Below, in pieces: positions 1 through 13,800 of a stretch of DNA of 64,000 nt. Source of the stretch: Latrodectus hesperus (taxonomy: Eukaryota > Arthropoda > Arachnida > Araneae > Theridiidae); contig CM075853.1 in assembly GCA_037975125.1 (NCBI GenBank), forward strand, positions 71,712,109 through 71,776,108, given 5' to 3'. The translations under genes and the position numbers were made by a program. A model generated the notes under the pieces. That model was not told where the DNA came from, did not search any database, and was given only the letters and a program-made list of their open reading frames with translations. Position 1 is the stretch's first letter. Every line of letters starts with the position of its first letter.

Positions 1-3000
1 CTCAGCGTTAAAATTTTATACTGATTGAATATTTTAGTTGTTATTAAAATAAAATATTTAGTTCCGAACATTTTAGAAATTGCTTTTCAAACTTATTCAA
101 AAATATTTTATGTTTGAATGTTACTCTCAAATTTTCAGATATTTTATTTATTTTTATAATCCTAAAAGAAAGAAATTAATACAAAAAATGAAAGATATAT
201 GTAAGACGGGTTACATTTTCTGAAAAGAGAATCATGGATTTTTGTCAAAGCTTGGTTCATAAGGAAGATATATTTACTTGTTAAATTATCACAGAATTCC
301 AAAACTTTACAATAAGTATCAAAATATATATTCAATAAAACTTTCAAAAATCAATACTTTCCCTTATCAGACGGTAAAAACTTCCAGAATAACTTATTCA
401 AGAAACTTCGAAAAACGAGTTTACATTGCAATTCGAAACAGGGTAATCAACTCATCTTCGATCCATTCTTATTCATAAGAATATTGGAACACAGCACTTT
501 CGATTCAATGCGTCGAACAAAATCAAACAAATTTTTGATGCTTGTAAGACTTCATGAATATTTATAAGACTCTTTTGTTCAAGGTATCAAGTTCATAAAA
601 TTTAGTGGGAAAAGTTGAGAAAGAACAAAAAGTAAAACTGCATGCAAATGAAAGAAATTGCATGCCCAAACATTTTGTGTGTTGACTTTCTAGAATTATG
701 ATCCAGACACTGAATTATTCATTTTCAAATAAAAGTAAAATTATTAAAAATTGGAAGTTTTAAAAGCAGGGATAAAAATTGTTTTAATATAACTAAAAAA
801 AGTTTGATCATAAATGTTAAGAATATAATTTATTTTATTTTTATTTTCTTCTAGAAGCAGGAGAGTTCGACCTGTGTTTCATTATTTTCATGCCATTGTT
901 GCCATGAAAATTAAACATTTTTTAAATAAAAATGATTATATTATTTGAATGATTTTACTTGTAAAATTTCTTAACATCCTCAGTATAAAATCAAAAGCAA
1001 AAGCATCCCTGATTCAGTGCTACTTGATAACTATCCACATTCAATTTTTGATGAACTTTGTGAAAATGATAAAATTAAATATTTTAAAAATACATTTCAA
1101 ATAGCTTATGTGCGATGATGTTTAAAAAATGGATTTTTAATAGAAAATGAAATTAAAATTAGATGAGCAATATACTTCATTTAAAAGAAACATTTTATAA
1201 CAAAATGCAGTGAGAAAAACTAAATAATTGATCAATTGAAATGTTTCAAAAATATTTCGAAAAGATAAAGAGGTACTAGTGTAAAATCCTGTCAACCAGC
1301 AATTGTGACAAATTGTTCCGGCAAATTGAACCTATTCGTTTCATATTTTTTTTCAGTGCATATGTAATAAAAACTAAAATAAAGTTAATTTTTTTAAAAA
1401 AAAATATTGAAGTAAATGCGATAATTATAGAATGGTATTAAATATATTTGTGGCACAGCTTATTTGTTAAAATAATATCAAAGTAACAAACATATATTTG
1501 GTATGCAGTTTTCTATGTTAGCACAAAATTTTGTTTTTGGCCCCATATTTTATTTTATTTTTATTTATTAATTTACTTATATTTCACTTTTGGTCGACAT
1601 GTTTTCATACAAGTACTACTTGAAAAGAGAGAAAATATTTATCCAATTCGTTATTTATGATTACTTGACTTGTTGATAGACTCGTGACTTGAAGAAGAGA
1701 AGCAAAATCATTAAAATCTATTTTGATTGATTTTCCTTCTTCCAATAAAAGATCACCATTTTGAAAAAATCTATTCACGTCAAATGTTCGTATGACTCTA
1801 TGTCCCTTCGCTGATAGAACATAATATAAAGTGGAAGATACGTGGTTTCGATCTCGTCATTCACTACTTTCTCAAAAATAAGTGACTTTTGATGATTGTA
1901 TCCCGTTCATTAAGTGATATTATATAAGATTCTAAGATGTGCTCAACACGATTTAGTAAGACCACGAACTTCTGTTAGTAAGAAGTTCTTTATTCGATTC
2001 CAGCCATTGCTCAATGAATCCTCATGTTTTGTTACTTACTATTGATGAATGTAGTTTTTCGGGGAAAAAATTCACAAAAATAAATGAAAATAAAATCATG
2101 AATTCAAAAACTTGAATATTATGAGTGAACTCCTTAAAAAAAATAATAAAAATCGAAACATAATAAGCTTAATCAAATTAAAGAATAATCAAAATTACAA
2201 AAAGGTTATCTGAATATTCAAATTTATATGAAACAAAATAAAAACTAAAATTTTGATCTTAAATCAATGGTTTATAAAAGCGATGACATTGATGAGGAGT
2301 CATTAAATTCTAAAAGAAAATATGTAATAAATAATATGGACACGTTTTATAAATCAGATATGATCTATAAAAATACATTTGATTTAAGAGACCTTGAAAC
2401 AAATTCTACACAAAATTATTTTTATTGCAATTTTATATTCACACCATAACGTCACATTAATAAAGCAATCTAGTAATCATTCATAATAGTCTTGCTTATT
2501 AATTATAAAATTAATAACTGTTATTGATTTAAATTAATCTTTAACTTTAATTAACTAAAAAGTTTGCGAAAAGAGTAGTTGTGTTTATATAAAGAATAAA
2601 GTATTCCATAAAAATTAATTTCGAGTTCATAACTTATTAAAATTATTGAAAACAAAAACTTACCCATGTTTTATTTTGAAGAAGTATTTTTTATTTTTTG
2701 CTTGAAGATGATTCAGCTGAACTAACTTTTAGGTGATTTCTATAAAATATAGATTGTTACTGAACAAAAATAAAGAACTTTCAACGGTATGACAAACAAT
2801 TTATCAACGGTATAGCAAACAATTTAATATACACTTTTCCATACAGCTTTATTTGTTTTCACAAACTGAATTCATGGTAATACTCCGGAAGTATGATTTA
2901 TTTTTCGTAATTTCTATAATATGAGATACACACTATATACGCAACCAAGAAAAGAAACTATAATTTTTCAGCATAAATTACCACTAAACAAGTTCAATGG

Positions 3001-4348
3001 AGGCAAACTCGTAAGAATATGAGCAAGTGAAACTCGAATTTTCAAAATTAAAAATGAAACAAAATTAATGTATTTAAAATTTAATTTGAAGTATCATAAG
3101 CAATTCGAAACAAAATTGACATGAAAAAAAAATATGAACAAATAGATAATATAGAATGTTTCAAGCACATATTTAGGGATAAAAGGCCTTTCGATTTCAG
3201 ATACAACACGAGAGAAATAATATCAAAGAAATTATTACAGAATATTTTCAGAATATAAATTTATTATAAAAACTAACAATTTTCTCTGTTAAAAATTTTA
3301 AAATATGTTTACAATTGTGGTTTATTATTTATTATTTAAATTCTATTAGCTAACGCGAATATTAAAAATTATTGCTAAGTATCAATGACTGCAAAATTTG
3401 AAAATTAATGAATAAATCAATTTGTCAGATCATAAAAATTAATGTTACGAATGTTAAAATGTGCTTCGATAAAAATTAATGTTACGCATGTTAAAATTGT
3501 GCTTCTGAAGAAAACAGTATTATAAAAATTTTAGTCCCAAATATGAAATTTTAAGCATTTTCATAATTCCTATAAATCATAAATGTAATGAAAATCTAAA
3601 TTTTTTTCTACATACGTAAATTTTAATGTATGCCGTTTTTAATTATTGAAAATAGTCAATAATTAAAAACACTTAACTATATTAGACACATTAAATTAAA
3701 TTAAGAAACTTTGGAATATGAGTATGTAATCGATTTTGAAATACATCTAACACTTTCGAATTCAAAAGTGATCCCACAAACACTTTATTGCAGTGAAATT
3801 TACCAAAAAACAAGATGCATATCCCATTAAAAACTTATTTTTGCTTGAATTTTTTCAGAGTCTTAGTTTTTAATAAGCTACATTATATAGTTTATACTAT
3901 AATTAAAAATATATATAAAACGGACACTAAACTTTTATTGAACCAATAAATTAAATGAATACAATAATTTTTAATATATTAACTTTAGTTAAATAATAAG
4001 CCCATATGCATATAAATTTATTAAAATATTAAAAACAAATATTTTTAAATAGTTTAGAAATAAATCTCAATAACTTTTTAATTTAAATTATGAATCTCTA
4101 TCACAAATTTTATCAGCAGAGAAGTCTATAAATTTAAGAACAGAAAAAAATATTGTTATAAAAAATACTTCATATGCGATTCACCGTAATTATTTCCATA
4201 GGTGCTTTTAGGCAAAATTTTTAATTATAATTAATACAAAAGGAAAGATCAACAAGAAATGGATTCGTTATTGAATTTCTAAAAATATATTATTTTACTG
4301 ACTTATGAAAGACTTTGTATTTATATTTTTTATTTAATATATCTTTAC
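1..4348. other. AT-rich intergenic sequence, no gene seen
   Basis: No open frame with recognisable protein content on either strand. Minor structure only: a near-tandem duplication at about 3430-3505 (unit near 48 bp containing ATAAAAATTAATGTTACG) and a 14-bp-arm inverted repeat at about 3638-3671. Confidence 0.6.
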
Positions 4349-4470
4349 ATCCTTCTTTTGCGGTGCTCTCTGATGAAACGAAAGGTTCACCCTACTAATT
4401 TAATTTCGCATAGCCGTCGGCAGAGTGAGCTGCTTGGCTTGTCCAAGTAGCATAAATAATAACAACAACC
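4349..4470 (+). mobile_element. tRNA-SINE family 1, 3' fragment
   Basis: Matches the 3' half of the element at 62381-62768: a GGTGCTCT segment, GAAACGAAAGG, CACCCTACT, TTCGCATAGC, the GCTTGGCTTGTCC motif, and an ATAATAACAACAAC-type tail. The tRNA-like head is absent, consistent with 5' truncation during retroposition. Confidence 0.65.
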
Positions 4471-6230
4471 TATCTTCAAATCCAAATATGCTGAGTACTT
4501 TTTTAAAATTATAGACATCAAATAATTTATATTAAGAGTAACATTTTGATGGAAACTTTTGGAAATTAATTACTTAAATCTGAGATATATTGTTAAGTTT
4601 ATATGAACATTCTCTCGAGCTTCAAGAGAAAAAAAACATTCTGATTCTGCTATATCTTGACCATCAAAAATGAAAAACTGAGTATTCCGCATCGTTCGAA
4701 AACCATTCGATAGAACTCTGCAAAATTGCCTTGAAAATACACTAAACTTGATGTAGTTTCCTCATTGAATTGTCTTAATGCTTTAAAATGATTATTATGG
4801 AATCAGAACAAAATATTATTATTAAAATATTTAAAGTCATAAGTATAATCTTATAGATAGTTATTAAAAACTTTTTATACAATATTCATATTGTATAAAA
4901 AAATGATGCGAAGAAGTAAAAAAAATACAATAAATTATTTAATTTTAGAAGGAATTAGAAATTTTTAATTTAAAAAAAATTCATCAGCAAGAAAAAATAA
5001 CAAAAAATTATAGGCGAGAGAAACATTTAATAAAATTTTTGAGGATGTACACAAAATATGTTATTAAAATTAAATCAAGTATTCACAAAATGTAAAAATC
5101 AAACATAGTTTCTTTGCAGTAATAAAACTCTCATTTTAATATATTTACATGTAAATATTTTTACCGTACTATTTGAAAATTGCACATTAAAATGTCTCTA
5201 GTAAATTTATTCCAAATAAGGGAATATTTTGTGAATAAAATTTTTTATTTCATTGCTCATTTTTCGTTCGGTTACTTGGAAAAAAAATTTTTCCCAATGA
5301 ATTAATTTTCAGCGAGAAACGGAATGGTACCGTAAATCCCTTATTAGTCAATCTAATTCTATCTATTCAATTCTAAAATTGATAATTTTCATTTTAAATG
5401 TATAAACTTATATAAAAATAATAATAATTTGAATATTACGTACTATTAACTAGAAATGTATAACAAAAATAGGAAACTTTTTTCTTATCAGTAAAAAATA
5501 TTTTTGAATTATAATGCAATCCCATTAATTTTATAAAATTACTTTTTAAAAATTATATTTGTAGTCCCATTAATTTTATAAAATTACATTATAAAAATTA
5601 GCAAATAATAAAAATTTATCATTCTTGATAATTATATCACTCTAAGTTTTTGATTTTAATTTCCATGATGTAGCTAAAAATATGAGTCTTATTATATAAT
5701 TGCCCAAAGAATTATTAATAAAGCTCATCTTAATCAAAAGTATGACATTTATTTTCATTTTTAATGAACTTAAATAAGTTTAGTTGCAAATTTTACTAAT
5801 GTTCCCAGATTTTTTTTTTATTTTACACAATTACTAAGAGAATAAATTAGTCAGAACTACTAAGAATAACAACTAAAAAGTATAAAGAACAGACAACTAT
5901 AGATCTCTATCTGAGTTTCATATGGAACACACAAATATCCTTCAAAATCAATAAATTTTTCTATAAGAGCAAATTTTGTTTGTAATACATGAAAACTTGA
6001 TATTACAACTTTTTTTTTTTCATAATTTACTTTCACTATTCAAAATTTAAAGTGGACAAGCGGGGTTTCTCAAAAATTTAAAACATTACTATGCGAGTAA
6101 TTCCTTTCAGTATAACTGCTAAAAATAACTTTCTTAGATAGGCTACAAATATTTAATAACTCAGTATTAAAGGTTTTAAGGGGAGGAAGAAAATGAAAGA
6201 TACTTTTCTCTAAATATTTAGAATATTTTT
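4471..6230. other. AT-rich intergenic sequence, no gene seen
   Basis: Nothing coding recognised. A palindrome with 13-bp arms lies at about 4873-4900, and a 22-bp motif (CCCATTAATTTTATAAAATT plus 2 bp) is repeated at about 5521 and 5566. Confidence 0.55.
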
Positions 6231-6240
6231 ATATTTGTGT

Positions 6241-6453
6241 TATTACTTATGACATTTGCACAAGCCAAGCTCGCTATGCGAATATAAGTCAGTAGGGTGC
6301 GTCGTTTGTTTAACCAGAGCACCATGAAGGTAAAAGTACGACTTTGCTCCAAACTCCTCCGATAGATGGCACCAAAGGGGTATCCGCTCAATTTTGACAT
6401 CGCCCTTCCGGTCAAAAGGCCGATGCCTTTACTACTAGGTTACTAAGGTCCCC
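6241..6453 (-). mobile_element. tRNA-SINE family 1, internally shortened copy with 10-bp target duplication
   Basis: On the minus strand it begins with a tRNA-like head (GTAACCTAGTAGTAAAGGCA, then GGCCTTTTGACC), skips the middle of the family, and ends with GAGCTTGGCTTGTGC and an ATAAGTAATAACAC tail. It is flanked by direct repeats ATATTTGTGT at 6231-6240 and 6454-6463, the signature of LINE-type target-primed insertion. The 65-residue open frame across it is not a gene. Confidence 0.8.
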
Positions 6454-6463
6454 ATATTTGTGT

Positions 6464-8920
6464 GGAACAGTTATATAAAGAAATATTCACACAAGTATTA
6501 AAGACGGGACACATGTCTGCAATTAATTTGTTCTTAAGTTTTATATATAATAAAAATTTGCATCTAATAATGATGTTTTAGCATTAAAAATAACTTTGTC
6601 CATGAACGATAATTAAAGAATATATAAATACTGTTTATTTAATGTGTTATCTTTCTTAAGTATTACTGTAAAATTAAAACTATGTCAAGATTCCATACCT
6701 TTCTATCTTAATAAAGTGTTCACAGAGAAATATTTTTTAACTAAATTCATGGAATGAGATTTCATAGGAAAATTAAACCGTAAAAAGACAAATGAAAAAC
6801 CAGAATTTTATTAATGACATCAGTCTTGAGTTACAAAATTCTGACTTTGCCAGTTTATAAAAAAAAGTATATTAGTTTACAAAAAAACAGCAATGATTTT
6901 GTTCATTAGAAAATGCAAACTCGCATTTTTGTACATTCAATACGTTCATGTAAAATATTTCAATTTTAAAAAGGGTATTATTATATTATGAACTGGACAA
7001 ATAATTCAAATAAACTTTTTTATATTTCAGACATTCACATGGTAATACTATTAATTAAAAATAAAGTTATACCAATAAAAATAAACTTCTTGAAAATATT
7101 ACAAAAAAAACTTGTGATTAATTATCTTTATCCAAAATTGTATCTCTATGCATGCTCTTCTATGTAAAAACAATAATGAAAGAATAACAATAATGAATGG
7201 TTTATATTTTGAGAATAATGAAAATCCAGAATTTTTAATATAATTAGAATAAAGTATTTATTTTAAAGTAACTAAAGATAAAATTAGGTGTAATAGTGTA
7301 CTATTGTAAAAGTTCTGCTTTAAAAATTTTAAATTATAAAATTTATAGCACATAAATATAAATTTTATAATTTATATAATTTTGAATGTTTAAATTTACA
7401 AATTTAAGCATTTGAAGTTGAATTCAATTATTCAATAATTAATCATTGCTAATCTCAATATGCATCCATAAAAAATAATTTTTAACATTTTATTAATAGA
7501 TGAAAACCCATGAATTCATCTTTGTAGATTGAAAAGTAATGTTCCTCATAACATTTCAATGACATCAGTCAACATTAATACAGATACTAAATAACATTTT
7601 AAAATGGTTATTTTCACTTATATGATGATTAATAATACTATTCTATTTTGTTTATATAAAAACTAAAAGCTAAGGCTTTTATTTCAAATTACAAATCGTA
7701 ATTTATACTCCAGGAAAGATTTTGATATATGCATGTTTAACATATAATGCCCGAATTTTTTTTTTTCCGAAATTAATTTTGATACCCTTATAATTTCAAA
7801 TGTTATTAATAATTCAAACAAAATATTAAATCTAATACAAAGGTCAAATGAAGTTTAAAATAAACCTAGTACTTAAATCATGAAAAAGATGGAAAGCTAG
7901 TTTATTTTTTCAATGAATTTGATACATGACTGTCAAATTCATAGTTTTAGATTGGAGAGTCTTGACTGTTAAATTGATTTCGCTTTTTATCGAATTAAAG
8001 ATCTCCACATTGTAAGACTTATCACATTTAATAAATGTCAGGTTTAATATAGCAATGCTGCTGAGGTGAAGGAAAAAATTATCAATTTAAAAACCTTTAC
8101 ATTTCTTGGACATGGTTCACTAAATGACATGGTTCACTATGGACATATGAAATATTAGGAGCAATTTGACTCATTAATAAATTTTAGGTTTTCCCCATCT
8201 CACCATTCCTTTATGTCTTATTGCATACTCTTACAGTTGTTTGTAGTAAAATATCAATATAAAACAAGGTACTGTTTCACTGTAATTTATTGTAACTTTA
8301 GCATGTAAGAAAGATATTTTCTTTTAAAAATATTATCATGTTAGCTTACACATGGACAAAATCTATGCTGCACATCATGTAAAGCTGAATCACTTATTAG
8401 TAGGTAGTAAGAAACAGGTTGATTACCACTGATCAAAATCATTTACCTTGTAGTTTCTACTTCCAATATCATTTTATTTGTAAAAAGCTTAATTTTTCAA
8501 TTAAATTTTTATAAACAAATATTTTATCAATAGCAATAAAAAATTTCCAAAAATATTTTCTTTTCTTAATACTACAATTTTTCTAAATAAATTTTTAAAA
8601 ATAAATCAAGTAGCAGAAAAATATTTTGAAGCATATATATAAAAGGAATGTTAGAAATTTAAAAAAATTGTTCATTATTATTTTCAGTTAAATTTTTTCA
8701 CTGTTTATTACAAACATTTCATTTCTTTTCAACTTTAATTTCCCACAATAGTAAGAATATTTTAAAAAAATGTTTCCTTATATTAATATCGAAACTTTTC
8801 TAATCAAATTTTTTATAGCCAGACAAAATAAAAATAAAATAATGAAACAAGCATAAATTTTTTTATAACTAAGCCTTCTAACACAACAAAGCTGGAAACT
8901 GCTAATCATTTGTCATAACC
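6464..8920. other. AT-rich intergenic sequence, no gene seen
   Basis: No recognisable coding sequence or repeat on either strand. Confidence 0.55.
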
Positions 8921-9130
8921 CAAAAGGCACCTGTGAAATAGGCGAATAGCACTCTCTGCGCCATACCACCGCAAACCCAGTTATAAGGTGGGCCACACAT
9001 TCACACATCATCATAGAAGAAAGGACAGAGAAACACAATGAGAAAGTAACATCCATGCCTGAACCTGAATTCGAATCCAGGACCCACAGCTCAGGAGTCA
9101 GAAATGCTAATCACTCAGCCATCAGTCAGC
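8921..9130 (-). mobile_element. tRNA-SINE family 2, diverged copy
   Basis: The minus strand reads TGGCTGAGTGATTAGCATTT (A box-like) and GATTCGAATTC (B box-like), followed by the CAGGCATGGATG, CTTTCTTCTATGATG, GTGTGGCCCACC and GGTGGTATGGCGCAG blocks shared with the copy at 51708-52018. More diverged than that copy, with no clear target duplication found. Confidence 0.75.
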
Positions 9131-10176
9131 ACATAAATAATTATGTAAGCATTATATTTTGTTACAATATTATTCATTAGTAGTTATTATTTTTCAGCCA
9201 ACTAGATTTATGCGCATACATTGCAAGGTTACAAGTAAGCATTAGACTATATTCAGCTTTTACAAAAATTCAGTAATAATATTACTATCACAAGATTTCA
9301 ACAAAAATGCTGAATATTTATTTGAATTTATGTCACAAAAAGTATCTATTGATTTGATAAGAATATAAAGATACTGTGAAACTGAAATTTTATTTCTAAG
9401 AATCACTATGGTATTGCAAATACACATTTAAAGATGGCTCATTAAAAAATTTTGCAATTAAATTATAAGTAATATGAAGGTGAACAGGAACTATTTAGCA
9501 ATGTAGTTGTAAAAACCACTTTTTTTCTCTTACTTCATTAACGTACTCACACATTGATCAAATAACATTGCAAAGATGTATAATTATAATAGTTGCACAG
9601 TATTACAACTGAAAATCTACACAAACAAAATTTGTTCAGATAAATCAATATTGAAATTATAACAATTGAAAAGTTTGCAGAACTAAACTTGAGCAATTCC
9701 TTGATATTTAAAATTTAAAAGATGGTTTCATTGGTATTTAAAAATAATTTAATCAACTTCAAATTATAAAAAGGCAGTTTTAAAAACAATAAATAATTCT
9801 AAAATAAAAACGAAAATAAAAATGTTCTTGAAATCATGGAAAATTGAGTATTTAATATAGTTGAATTCCATTATATAATTAAAGAAAATTCAGTTCTTTA
9901 AAAAAATTTATTTACATATATATGAATTCTAGTAAGATTAAATACTTTCATAATTTTAAGAACTTGTATTGCATAACTTTTATTGCTATTATAATGTGGA
10001 AGAATTGTAGTGAATTATATAAACTGTAAACAGTATTTATAATATCATAATTTTTATGTTTTTAAAACTATGAAATAAAGATACATTTAAATAGGAATTG
10101 CTTTTTAAAATTTTATTTTAAAAACATATAAACTAACACACCATTAAATAACATTTGATGATATAATGACTAATGA

Positions 10177-10182
10177 TTTATT
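10177..10182 (-). terminator. DMAP1 poly(A) signal
   Basis: AATAAA on the minus strand about 75 bp past the DMAP1 stop codon. It is the first canonical signal downstream and implies a short 3' UTR. The AT-rich context makes chance matches common. Confidence 0.5.
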
Positions 10183-10254
10183 AACAATAATCAATACATG
10201 AGCAATACAAAATTAAAGTTTAATGAGGTCAATACTATAATACATTTTTGAATA

Positions 10255-10478
10255 TTATTCACATTTCCCACCAGACTGCATAATAAGTGAAAATGAAGGA
10301 CTAGAATATTCAGGACCTTCTTTCTTTTCAGGTATTCTTGTATCAGTTTGATGTCGTAAAGTTTGCAATTCAAACTCACAGTTTGCAAGAGCAAGCTTCA
10401 ATTCATATAAAAGAACCATGTCACTACGCAACTCATTAAAATGCAAACAAATTTCTTCTGTTGGAATAGGATTTGGTT
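10255..10478 (-). CDS. DMAP1: DMAP1 last coding exon (residues 344-417 and stop)
   Basis: 224 nt including TAA at 10257-10255. It encodes EPNPIPTEEICLHFNELRSD and MVLLYELKLALANCEFELQT, then a short divergent tail ending GGKCE. The upstream splice completes a Glu codon (G plus AA). The tail is shorter than in vertebrates, where a longer low-complexity C terminus follows. Confidence 0.96.
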
Positions 10479-10780
10479 CTGTAGGAAAAACAATAATTGT
10501 TAATATACATAAAGTAATAAAAAGAATAATGAAAACTTAAAATACAGTAAATATAAGATTTAGACATTATAGAACTTTAGCGGCATTTCATAATATATAC
10601 CAAAAAAAAAAATTCTTGTGTTCTATTATAAAAAAGAAATTTTAATTTTAAAGTAGTAATATTGGTAGAAAAATATCAAAATAATAAATAATTTAAGTAA
10701 AAATAAAAATCTAAAGAAAAGGGAAATCATAAAATAAGCAATAGCAGATAGATAATAGCAAAATTACAGCTAAAACCAAA

Positions 10781-10837
<57 letters not shown>

Positions 10838-13800
10838 TTTTAACAGTGGTATAAAAAATTTATAAATTTATAAGTTTCTTTAGAAATGACTAAATAATAG
10901 CTTCAAAAGAAAAATTCTGCATCAGAACAATCTCATAGTGATTAACAAATGCTTTTAAATGTTCATAGGACTTTGAAACCAAAATTCCTGTTCATTAAAA
11001 TAAGCATCTATACACATCACGAAAAAATGGAAATAATGAATATATTATTGAATATTCCTTTCTAAAAAAGGGGGATTGTCCTCTTAATAGTTTACAAATG
11101 TAACTCACTGAAATAATTTTTTATAAGGAAAATCAGATTTTACTCTTTAAGGATGTTAAAACATGATTGCAATTATTAACTCTAGCAATTTAATCATTAA
11201 TTTCAGGAACACAAAAATAACTAGTTATATTTTCACCTTTAAAGTTGTTTAAAAATAAAAAATTTTTTGAAAAGAAGATGTATATTACTTTATCTTTTAT
11301 TCAACTAAATTCATATTTTCATTTTTATATTTATAATTAATTTCTTATTTAAGAGTGCCTTTTTTCTGAATTATCTATCTAACACAGTAATTTTTCATTA
11401 TCTTTGCCTTTTCTTATCAAATCAATAGCTGCATTCAATAAATTTAATGGATCTTTTTTATCATAATCAAATAGTCTCTTTTGCACAATATTTTTTATTT
11501 CAAAATGCTTTAAACCTTGAACTATTGCTTCATAACTTTAAATGCAATCTAAGTTATTAAAAAAAATTATCTTTATTTTTTCTTAAAGTTTATAGAGAAA
11601 ACTTATGATAGGAATAAAATTTATGGTCAATGCTTCATTTTTAAGTTATATTTCAGGATCATAAAATTTAATAATACTTAACTAAAAAATCTAAAACATG
11701 CTTAAATTAAAAATTTTAAAAAAATTAAACACCAACTAATAGAAAAACTGAATAAAAACATTAAACAGACATGATTTTAGAATACTGAAAAAATTTATAT
11801 GTAGCATCTCTTTAAAAAAGAGCTAAATTTATTTAAAACTATATAATGGGCTTATAATAAAAATATGATTTGTAAAGTAGGAACAAAATGGTTATTGTGT
11901 TCAGCACTTCATATCAAATATAGATCTCAAGAAAACAGAGCACATACAGAAAAAAATATATTACCAATGTCTAATTCTTTAAGCAATTGTTCTATAGCTT
12001 TTGCTTTCTTCTGCCCAACAGATGCAGGCAATTTCATCTATAAAAATTTAAAAATCAGTACTGAATTACAGTAAATGAATTATTTTTTAATATATTTATA
12101 TTTGATTTTTATATAATTACCCTTTGGCTTCTTAAAGTCACTCCACTTCCTTTAAAATCAGCAAATTTAATTCCAGCAGAATCGACACACTAAAAATTAA
12201 AGTGACAAAATGTTACATTTGAAAACAATTGAATAACAATAGAATAGTAAAATGTTACATGGAATTTGGATAAAATAAATTATAAAAATATATTTTGATT
12301 GCATTGATAGTTTAATCAAAAATATAAGTAATATTCTTTTTTTGTTGCATGTATAAACAAAAATGCTTTTATTAACATGAATTTATCAAACTAATAATCA
12401 TTGTATTGATCATACTTTTATATATTTCATTAAATAAATTGATTTAATTAAAACTCAAGAAATTATACACTTTTCTTTAAATAATTTATTTCTAAATGCT
12501 GAGTCAACATTTTTTGCTGAAACAATGTTTACAATCAACTCATACCATTGTTTAGACATCATACTTTCAAGATATATTTTTGATTTATAAAGTAACTTTT
12601 ACAAATGCTTAACAATACATAAAATAATAATTGTTAAAAAATTTCTCTTAGAAATCAAAAGAAAATGGATAATAAACGTTCTTGTGATGCTCTATAATAG
12701 AATAAAAAAATATATGTATATAATTTTGAAATAGTTTCCACAATTTTGTAATTAATTCTAAAGAATATTTTATCAAAGTAATTTCAATTTTAAAAAAAAA
12801 AAACATTTTTTGAAATATTATAGCAGTTTGTTACTTATATTTTTGTTGGAAAAATTATGAGCATTTTAGAATTAATTTAAGTGGATTTTCATATTTTATA
12901 ATTTTGATTAAATTAACATTCTAAATTTGTTTTTATTGTATTAATTAAGCAATCAAGAAGAAATCTAAAATTTTTAAAAAATATGCAATACATATTTGAA
13001 AAATACGATTACACAGACCTAGAAAAATTATGTAAGTTCACTTTCCCATAAGACAAATGCAATACAGAATATGTTCCAAGTTCTAGCAGGAAAGATAAAA
13101 AATAGCAGGAACAATTCTAGCCAGGGAAAAAAGGGTAATTTAATTAATTACCAAAAATAACTGTATTCATAGTCTGGATATTTTTTGTAAATTGTTAAAT
13201 AATCTACAAAAAATATCCAGATTATGAATACAGTTTTTTTTTTTTTGGTAATTAATTAAATTACCCTTTTTTCCCTGGCTAGAATTGTTTTCCCTATTTA
13301 ATTCTCCCGTAAAATTCTATACCTTATTATTGCACCATTCCAATTCCATTGTGCAAGACTGTGCTAAAGAGGACTGTGCAAGACTTGTGGAAACTGGTTC
13401 TAGAGTAAAGAAGCGAGATTGAATACTAAAAACGAAGAGAGTTCAAGAGGTTCAGACAGAAGAGAGTAATTACACAAAATACAGAGTTAAAAGCCTGAAG
13501 AGTAGAATTAAAAAGAAATTCAATGAAGCAAGTATCAGTATTTAAATCTGGATTCAAAGGGATTAGTCAGTGCTCAGTAAAAGGATGGAAAGGAAAGGAG
13601 AAAAGGATGGAAAGTCAGTGCTCAGTATTTAAATCTGGATTTGCCTACCAAATCCACCACTGGTGGCCAAACAACAAGTTTGAAATAATCAACTTCTAAG
13701 AGTTCTTAGACAGAAAAAATTAAATATACTTTTATAATATGGATCTGGATTGTAAAGAAATGGTTCCAAAGGAATGAGCAAAATGTGTTTCCAAAATCAT

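Noticed and set aside
846..960. Possible terminal exon after TTTTCTTCTAG with SRRVRPVFHYFHAIVAMKIK and a downstream AATAAA
   Set aside because: Acceptor-like tracts are common in AT-rich DNA. The peptide is short and unrecognised, and no partner exon was found.
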